Shown here: one piece after another, positions 7,356 to 11,657 of the stretch
Layout: each line of letters begins with the position of its first letter
Position numbering within the stretch: position 1 is the stretch's first letter
DNA from: Chloroflexota bacterium
GTDB taxonomy: Bacteria; Chloroflexota; UBA4733
Length of the DNA stretch: 11,657 bases
Direction: 5' to 3'
Assembly: GCA_025980355.1 (NCBI GenBank)
Contig: JAICXR010000062.1
Coordinates: 1 to 11,657, forward strand
Notes under the pieces: model-generated
The model's database searches: none
What the model saw: the letters and a program-made list of their open reading frames with translations, nothing else
Told to the model about the DNA's origin: nothing
Position numbers and translations under genes: made by a program

Positions 7356-7403
7356 CAGCCCCGGAGGGGCTTCGTCGTTTCAGCCAGGAGATTTATCTCC
7401 TGG
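7356..7403 (-). repeat. Structured repeat unit B, inverted copy of unit A
   Basis: Read on the minus strand from 7403, the unit is CCAGGAGATAAATCTCCTGG (7384-7403) plus the same 28-nt core (7356-7383). Against unit A, stem pairs 5/16, 6/15 and 8/13 of the 20-nt hairpin change A-T to G-C, C-G to A-T and C-G to A-T, so pairing is kept. The stem can extend outside the unit to 11 bp (7382-7392 with 7395-7405). The continuous perfect inverted repeat between the units is 32 bp per arm (7294-7325 and 7356-7387) around a 30-bp spacer (7326-7355). Such paired inverted units resemble REP/BIME elements in layout; I do not recognise a named family. Confidence 0.8.
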
Positions 7404-7500
7404 CTCGTTGGCAGCCCGCGGCCCGCGGAGGTTTTCCAGCGGTAACAACCCTATGGCAAACTCGGGCGCACGGCGTCGACCGGGCCGGGCGCCGTCCGGC

Positions 7501-7533
7501 TGGTAGACTGACGTGCCGTGCCGCGGTGCACGG
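7501..7533 (+). promoter_or_regulatory. Candidate promoter and dyad operator for the aminotransferase operon
   Basis: TGGTAGACT (7501-7509) fits an extended -10 without a recognisable -35, placing a start near 7516. Exactly there lies the dyad CCGTGC-n6-GCACGG (7516-7533). The dyad differs from the palindrome before the GntR gene, so the same regulator is not implied. Both elements are weak individually. Confidence 0.3.
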
Positions 7534-7568
7534 ATGATGGCGCTACGGCGCCTGGGGAGGCTTGTGCG

Positions 7569-8885
7569 ATGTGGACTGTGACGGACCCGGCTCGTGAGCG
7601 ACTGGCGATCGACGGCGGCGCCCCGGTGCGCTCCCGCCCTCTCCCCACCGGCTTCCTTGGCATGCGCCTGATCGGCGACGAAGAGCGGGCAGAAGTGCTG
7701 GCGGTGCTCGAAGGCCGTTCGCTTTCCCGCTTCTCCGGCATGACGCCGCCGTCGCGGGTGAACGACTTCGAACGCGAGCTCTGCCGGCGGCTCGGCTGCC
7801 GCTATGCCGTCGCCGTCACTTCCGGCACGGCGGCTCTGGAAACCGCCTTGATCGGCCTGGGGATCGGGCCGGGCGATGAGGTGATCATGCCCGCCCTGAA
7901 CTTCATCTCGTCGCCGGAGGCGGTGCTCCGGCTCGGCGCCGTCCCTGTCTTTGCCGAGGCGGACACGGGCTTTGGTCTGGACCCGGATGACGTTGTGGCG
8001 CGCCTCACGCCCCGGACGCGCGCCATCATGCCGGTACACATCCATGGCGCCGCCTGCCGCATCGACGCCCTCGTCGACATCGCCCGCCGCCACGGACTGC
8101 GCCTGCTGGAGAACGGCGCCTGGAGCTGCGGGGCGCAGTTCCACGGCCAGGCGGTGGGCACGTTCGGTGACGCCGGCATGCATTCGTTCCACGGGGTCAA
8201 GGTGATCACCGCTGGCGAGGGCGGCGTCGTGATCACCAACGATCCGCTGGTGTACGAGCGTGCCGCCCGCTACCACGACCACGGCAACTTCCGCCTGCCG
8301 AGCATCCCCAAATCGATGGCGTCGCCGGAGGAGGGGACGCCCATGGCGCCGGCGCTGGAGCCGTTCCTGGGCGCGGCGTTCCGCATGCCGGAACTCAGCG
8401 GCGCGGTCGCCCTGGCCCAGGTGCGCAAGCTGGATGAGGTCCTGCGCCGGACGCGGCGGGCCCAGCGGATCATCCTGGACGGGTTGCGGCCGTTGGCCGA
8501 CGGCCACCCTTCCCCGCCATTCGCCTTGCGCGACGTCCCCGACCCGGAGGGCGATTGCGGGATCGCGGTCGGGGTGATCCTGCCGACTGCCGACCGGGCC
8601 AGGGCCTTCCAGGCGGCGTTGCGGGCGGAAGGGATCGCCATTGGCCTCGTCTACGGCGGCAAGCCGGTCTACGATACGCCCGTCTTGCGGGAGCTCCGCC
8701 CGGGGTGGACGAACGGGGCGCCGCTCCTACGCGCGGCCGGCCCGTCTTATGCCGGGAGTCTCTGTCCGCGCACGGAGGACCTCATGGCGCGCTCCCTGAT
8801 GCTCTCGGTGACACCCGAGTATGTCGATGAAGATGCCCGGGACGTGGTGCACGCCTTCACCAAGGTAGCGGCGGCGCTGGGCTAG
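7569..8885 (+). CDS. DegT/DnrJ/EryC1/StrS-family PLP aminotransferase
   Basis: A 438-residue PLP enzyme of the sugar/cyclitol aminotransferase family, which moves an amino group, usually from Glu or Gln, to a keto-sugar or keto-cyclitol. The opening LAIDGGAPVRSRPLP recalls the inosose aminotransferase/AHBA synthase branch. Family blocks follow: VAVTSGTAALETAL (PLP phosphate region), GDEVIMPALNFISSPEAVLRLGA, TRAIMPVHIHGAACRID, and MHSFHGVKVITAGEGGVVITND with K211 as the expected Schiff-base lysine. K211 argues against the dehydratase relatives (ColD type), which have His. The block that normally reads (L/I)xDxA, where Asp contacts the PLP ring nitrogen, reads LLENGAWSCGA, so Asp is Asn182. ATG 7569 has GGGGAGG (7554-7560) 8 nt upstream; the in-frame GTG 7518 falls inside a dyad near the predicted transcription start. 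It is followed after 31 bp by the NagB-like gene, forming an operon. Substrate unknown. Confidence 0.88.
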   Translation: MWTVTDPARERLAIDGGAPVRSRPLPTGFLGMRLIGDEERAEVLAVLEGRSLSRFSGMTPPSRVNDFERELCRRLGCRYAVAVTSGTAALETALIGLGIGPGDEVIMPALNFISSPEAVLRLGAVPVFAEADTGFGLDPDDVVARLTPRTRAIMPVHIHGAACRIDALVDIARRHGLRLLENGAWSCGAQFHGQAVGTFGDAGMHSFHGVKVITAGEGGVVITNDPLVYERAARYHDHGNFRLPSIPKSMASPEEGTPMAPALEPFLGAAFRMPELSGAVALAQVRKLDEVLRRTRRAQRIILDGLRPLADGHPSPPFALRDVPDPEGDCGIAVGVILPTADRARAFQAALRAEGIAIGLVYGGKPVYDTPVLRELRPGWTNGAPLLRAAGPSYAGSLCPRTEDLMARSLMLSVTPEYVDEDARDVVHAFTKVAAALG

Positions 8886-8916
8886 GGTACGTCGGAAAAG
8901 GGGAGAGCAACGGCCA

Positions 8917-9813
8917 ATGGACTTCTCGGTCCCCTCCTACCTGACGATCTCGGCGGCGGAGCTGGCCGCGCGGGCGGGGGAACGTCTGCTGGTCCTGCCC
9001 GGTCGCGCCGCCGTCTACCAGGATTTCGCGCGCAGCATTGCCGACGAGATCGAGCAGAATAACCGGGCCGGCCGGCGGACCGTGCTGATCCTGCCGGTTG
9101 GTCCGCTCGGCGGCTTTCCGCCGCTCGTTGCCTTGTGCAACCGCGAGCGCATCTCCTGGCGGCAGGTGCATGTCTTCAATATGGACGAGTATCTGGATTG
9201 GCAGGGCCGCCCGATCGGACTCGACCATCCCTTGAGTTTTCATGCCTTCATGCGGCGCTTCTTCGCGGCGCTCGATCCGGCGCTGCGACCGCCGCCGGAG
9301 CAGTGCCACTTCCCGGATCCGGCCCATCCCGACGCGGCCTGGGAATCGATGGAGGCGGTCGGTGGTGTCGACACCTGCTACGGCGGGATCGGCGTGCACG
9401 GTCACATCGCCTTCAACGAGCCCCCGCTCACGCGCTGGCGCTCGATGACCGCCGAGGAGTTCCGCCGCTCGCGGACGCGCGTCGTCGCGGTGGCGCCGGA
9501 GACGACGGTCATGAACAGCATCCGCGGGCTCGGCGGCGCATTCGCGGCGCTGCCGCCGCTGGGGATCACGCTCGGCATGGCGGAATGCCTGGCGGCGCGT
9601 CGTCTCCGGCTCTACTGCGATGGCGGCGAGTGGCAACGGACGGCGGTGCGCACGGCGCTCCTCGGGCCGGTCGACGTCGCCTATCCCGCCACGCTGACGC
9701 GGGAGCACCCGAACTGCGTGATCGTCTGCACGGCCGCCACGGCGGAGGCGGCCGTGCGGCCCGAGCACACGCTGTGGGACGCCGCGCTGGCAGCGGCGGA
9801 TGCCGCGGACTGA
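8917..9813 (+). CDS. NagB-like glucosamine-6-phosphate isomerase/deaminase family protein, divergent active site
   Basis: A 298-residue protein of the NagB/6-phosphogluconolactonase fold; NagB itself converts glucosamine-6-phosphate to fructose-6-phosphate and ammonia. The family core is clear: VHVFNMDEYLDW with D90 at the catalytic D72 of E. coli NagB, and GGIGVHGHIAFNEPP with H163 and E168 at H143 and E148. However, the D141 position is H161. The phosphate loop TGxTP reads LPVGPLGGFP (59-68), and the place of phosphate-binding R172 in ANSR reads MNSIR (199-203). The substrate may thus be a non-phosphorylated or different amino sugar or cyclitol; this is inference from aligning by eye. ATG 8917 follows AGGGGAG (8899-8905) at a rather long 11 nt. 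It is second in an operon with the aminotransferase and ends 3 bp from the convergent acetyltransferase. Family confidence is high, standard NagB activity doubtful. Confidence 0.82.
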   Translation: MDFSVPSYLTISAAELAARAGERLLVLPGRAAVYQDFARSIADEIEQNNRAGRRTVLILPVGPLGGFPPLVALCNRERISWRQVHVFNMDEYLDWQGRPIGLDHPLSFHAFMRRFFAALDPALRPPPEQCHFPDPAHPDAAWESMEAVGGVDTCYGGIGVHGHIAFNEPPLTRWRSMTAEEFRRSRTRVVAVAPETTVMNSIRGLGGAFAALPPLGITLGMAECLAARRLRLYCDGGEWQRTAVRTALLGPVDVAYPATLTREHPNCVIVCTAATAEAAVRPEHTLWDAALAAADAAD

Positions 9814-9816
9814 CCG

Positions 9817-10296
9817 CTACGGAGTAAGATGCCGTTCGAGGCGCATCTCGTTCGTCGCCGTGAACCCATACCGCGTGTAGAGGGGCCGGCCCATCGCAGA
9901 GGCGTGCAAGGTGAGCCGATGGATGCCGCGCGTGTCGCTCCAGGCCAGGATCGCTTCGAGGACGCGGGAGGCGAGGCCGTGCCGGCGATGGCCCGGCTCC
10001 GTCCACATACTGAGGATCAGCCCCTCCGCCTCGCCATGGACGTAGCCGGGGCGGGGCATCAAGGGGCGCAGTTGCACGCCGCCGCCGGCCACCGCCGTGG
10101 CGCCGGCTTCGACGAGCCAGCCATAGTAGATCCCCGCCGGCAACGCCGCTTCGAGGTAGCGGCGCGTCGCGGCCTCCAGTTCGGCGCCGGCCTGGCGATC
10201 CACCCGGCCCTGTTCCTCGAACATCGCCCGGCGCTGGGCGGCGAGGACTGCCACGTCGGCCGGCGTGGCGGCACGCAGGACGTAGCCTTGATCCAT
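9817..10296 (-). CDS. GNAT-family N-acetyltransferase
   Basis: A 159-residue single-domain GNAT protein, which transfers an acetyl group from acetyl-CoA to an amine. It starts YVLRAATPADVAVLAAQRRAMF, the usual strand 1/helix 1. It has motif A in LSMWTEPGHRRHGLASRVLEAIL (R-R-H-G-L-A as the CoA pyrophosphate loop, Q/R-x-x-G-x-G/A type) and motif B in LHASAMGRPLYTRYGFTATNEMRL. ATG 10294-10296 has GGAAG about 7 nt upstream. It is convergent with the aminotransferase/NagB-like operon with only 3 bp between stop codons, so no terminator fits there. It is divergent from the OYE-type gene. Its substrate is not deducible; a link to the amino-sugar-like operon is possible but not shown, since the strand is opposite. 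Confidence 0.85.
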   Translation of the reverse strand: MDQGYVLRAATPADVAVLAAQRRAMFEEQGRVDRQAGAELEAATRRYLEAALPAGIYYGWLVEAGATAVAGGGVQLRPLMPRPGYVHGEAEGLILSMWTEPGHRRHGLASRVLEAILAWSDTRGIHRLTLHASAMGRPLYTRYGFTATNEMRLERHLTP

Positions 10297-10423
10297 AGCT
10301 TTGCTTCCAACCTGTCGACCCGCCCGCGCATGATGATACGTGATGGTCCTGGTGCTCTGGGCGCCAAGGTGACCTTTCCGGAGGTCCCAGGCATCGCTCA
10401 GCCGGCGACGCCAGCTTCGGATG

Positions 10424-10444
10424 TGCGATACTCACCGGTCGGTG
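10424..10444 (+). promoter_or_regulatory. Possible extended -10 promoter with adjoining dyad for the OYE-type gene
   Basis: TGCGATACT (10424-10432) fits an extended -10, with no good -35 at 17 nt. Next to it is the short inverted repeat CACCG-gt-CGGTG (10433-10444) at the expected start point, about 34 nt before the GTG start. Both are suggestive only. The rest of the 10297-10472 intergenic stretch shows nothing else I can support. Confidence 0.25.
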
Positions 10445-10472
10445 GGAGAAACGCTGAAAGGACCTGAAGAGC

Positions 10473-11657
10473 GTGGAGCCAGCGACCGTCGGAGCCGAGG
10501 GGGCCTACCCGCACGCCTTCTCGCCGCTGCGCATCGGCGCGGTGGAGATTGCCAACCGCGTCGGCATCTCGGCGCACTTCGCCGGCTGGTGGGCGACGGA
10601 CGGGCTGCCCAACGACGCCTTCCGCGCCTATGTCGAGGAACGGGCGAAGGGAGGCGTCGGCCTCTTCGTGATCGGCGCCACGGCCACGCGCTACGACGGC
10701 GGCGCAAGCTGGTTCCAGAACGTCGATGATCGGATCATCCCCGCCTACCGGGCCGTGGCGGACGCGGCCCACCGCCACGGCACCGCGCTGTTCGCCCAGC
10801 TCATCCACGCCGGCGATCCCTGGCAGGGGCCGCGCGCCGGCATGACGGCGCCGCCGCTCGGCGCGGCCAACACCTTGCGCAGCGGCACGTTCGCCCCGCG
10901 CCCGCAGAAGACCACCGATGAACTGGCGGCGATCGCCGCCAGCTTCGGGCCCGCCGCGGCGCGAGCGCGCCAGGGCGGGGCGGATGGTGTCGAGCTGCAC
11001 GCCCACGAGAGCTTCTTGCACTCCCAGATCCTCAGTCCGCTGCATAACCGGCGGACCGACCGCTACGGCGGCAGCCTGGAGCACCGGCTGCGCCTGATCG
11101 TGGAGACGCTGCAGGCGATGCGCGGCGCCGTCGGCGCGGATTTCCCGCTCGGCATCCGGCTCAAAGCGGACGAGATGGCTCCGGGCGGCATGGGGCCGGA
11201 GGACATGGCCGGCGTGATCCGCCGGCTGGAGGAAGCGGGGCTGATCGACTACGTGAGCCTGACCGGCGGCGACTTCGCCTATCACCACGGTCCGATGACC
11301 CGCCCCGCCGGGGAGTGGCTGGGGCTCATCGGCCGGCTCAAAGCGGGGACGCGCCTGTCGGTGATGCACGCCGGTCGCATCACGACGCTGGAAATGGCCG
11401 AGGAGGCGCTCGCCGCCGGCCAGCTCGACGTGGCCTTGATGACCAAGGCGCACATCGCCGATCCGCACCTGGTGCGCAAGATGCGCGAAGGCCGACGCGA
11501 GGACGTGCGCTTCTGCATCCGTTGCTTCCAGGCTTGCATCGGTCGCTTGCAGACGATGACCTGCATCTACAACCCGGTGACGATGCGCGAACGCGACTGG
11601 GCGGAACTGCGGCCGGCCGAGCGGCGGAAGCGGGTGGTGGTGGTCGGCGGGGGGCCC
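10473..11657 (+). CDS. OYE-family NADH:flavin oxidoreductase with Fe-S motif (FadH/trimethylamine dehydrogenase type), 3' end beyond window
   Basis: The open frame gives 395 residues up to the right edge. Residues about 11-340 form the FMN-binding TIM barrel: FSPLRIGAVEIANRV, LFAQLIHAGDPW, VELHAHESFLHSQILSP followed by NRRTDRYGGSLEHRLRL, FPLGIRLKADEM, SVMHAGRI and DVALMTKAHIADPHL. A four-cysteine cluster follows (C348, C351, C355, C364), then NPVTMRERDW and the start of a nucleotide-binding domain (KRVVVVGGGP). This matches multidomain enzymes such as 2,4-dienoyl-CoA reductase, trimethylamine and histamine dehydrogenases, where electrons pass between FMN, 4Fe-4S and FAD/NAD(P). GTG 10473 has AAAGGA (10457-10462) 10 nt upstream. 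Oddities: the cysteine spacing x2-x3-x8 is shorter than in FadH (x2-x3-x11), and the catalytic block reads HAHESFL (176-182), with Glu as in FadH but Phe for its Tyr. Family clear; substrate unknown. Confidence 0.88.
   Translation, partial: MEPATVGAEGAYPHAFSPLRIGAVEIANRVGISAHFAGWWATDGLPNDAFRAYVEERAKGGVGLFVIGATATRYDGGASWFQNVDDRIIPAYRAVADAAHRHGTALFAQLIHAGDPWQGPRAGMTAPPLGAANTLRSGTFAPRPQKTTDELAAIAASFGPAAARARQGGADGVELHAHESFLHSQILSPLHNRRTDRYGGSLEHRLRLIVETLQAMRGAVGADFPLGIRLKADEMAPGGMGPEDMAGVIRRLEEAGLIDYVSLTGGDFAYHHGPMTRPAGEWLGLIGRLKAGTRLSVMHAGRITTLEMAEEALAAGQLDVALMTKAHIADPHLVRKMREGRREDVRFCIRCFQACIGRLQTMTCIYNPVTMRERDWAELRPAERRKRVVVVGGGP

Noticed and set aside
7294..7387. The 32-bp perfect inverted repeat as a bidirectional intrinsic terminator
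   Set aside because: The flanking genes are divergent and the repeat lies upstream of both; there is no U-run after the stems, and the units carry extra covarying hairpins that a terminator would not need.
7518..7568. GTG at 7518 as start of the aminotransferase
   Set aside because: It lies inside a dyad near the predicted start of transcription, while ATG 7569 has GGGGAGG at 8 nt and gives a family-like N-terminus.
7380..8507. Long open frame on the minus strand opposite the aminotransferase
   Set aside because: It shows no recognisable domain, is rich in Arg, Gly, His and Gln, and overlaps the well-supported DegT-family gene and the repeat.
10398..11468. Long open frame on the minus strand opposite the OYE-type gene
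   Set aside because: The plus strand encodes clear OYE motifs and Fe-S cysteines throughout; the minus frame is low-complexity, Arg/Gly/Ala/His-rich antisense typical of high-GC codon bias.
1..11657. CRISPR array, tRNA, rRNA, integrase or transposase gene
   Set aside because: No regularly spaced direct repeats, cloverleaf signals or recombinase motifs were seen on either strand.

Overview
The window is GC-rich bacterial DNA. Gene content and style (a Tat-type lipoprotein solute-binding protein, a CocE-like hydrolase, GT87-type membrane proteins, GTG/TTG starts, high GC) suggest a Chloroflexota relative of the Thermomicrobia/Sphaerobacter kind. That placement is inference from gene style; no rRNA or marker gene is present. 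No tRNA, rRNA, CRISPR array, transposase or phage gene was seen. The window looks like an accessory catabolic/transport region.

Layout. Positions 1-735 (minus) hold a GT87/DUF2029-like polytopic glycosyltransferase cut by the left edge. Next is a decayed membrane-protein gene (about 992-1728, plus) with an in-frame stop, a frame change and an apparently missing middle. A DadA/DAO-type FAD oxidoreductase (1765-2877, minus) is divergent from a CocE/NonD-family serine hydrolase (3029-4708, plus). A GntR/HutC (UTRA) repressor (4906-5706, plus) is preceded by a perfect 14-bp palindrome on its probable -10. Tail-to-tail with it lies a lipoprotein solute-binding protein (5742-7172, minus) with no permease or ATPase gene in view. 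The divergent intergenic region 7173-7568 carries two inverted copies of a 48-nt structured repeat. A two-gene operon follows: a DegT/DnrJ/EryC1/StrS aminotransferase (7569-8885) and a NagB-like sugar isomerase/deaminase (8917-9813). A GNAT acetyltransferase (9817-10296, minus) meets the operon end to end. An OYE-type flavin/Fe-S oxidoreductase (10473 to the right edge, plus) is cut by the window end.

How the genes may fit together (inference). A binding protein for a small organic solute, a GntR/UTRA regulator, a PLP aminotransferase paired with a NagB-fold enzyme, an amino-acid/amine-type FAD oxidoreductase and an OYE/Fe-S oxidoreductase would suit scavenging of a nitrogen-containing sugar, cyclitol or amine. 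Both members of the aminotransferase/NagB-like pair depart from family consensus at residues that are normally functional, so the substrate may not be the textbook one. The most striking non-coding structure is the inverted repeat pair at 7278-7403: the 28-nt cores are identical, while the attached hairpins differ by three compensatory base-pair changes.
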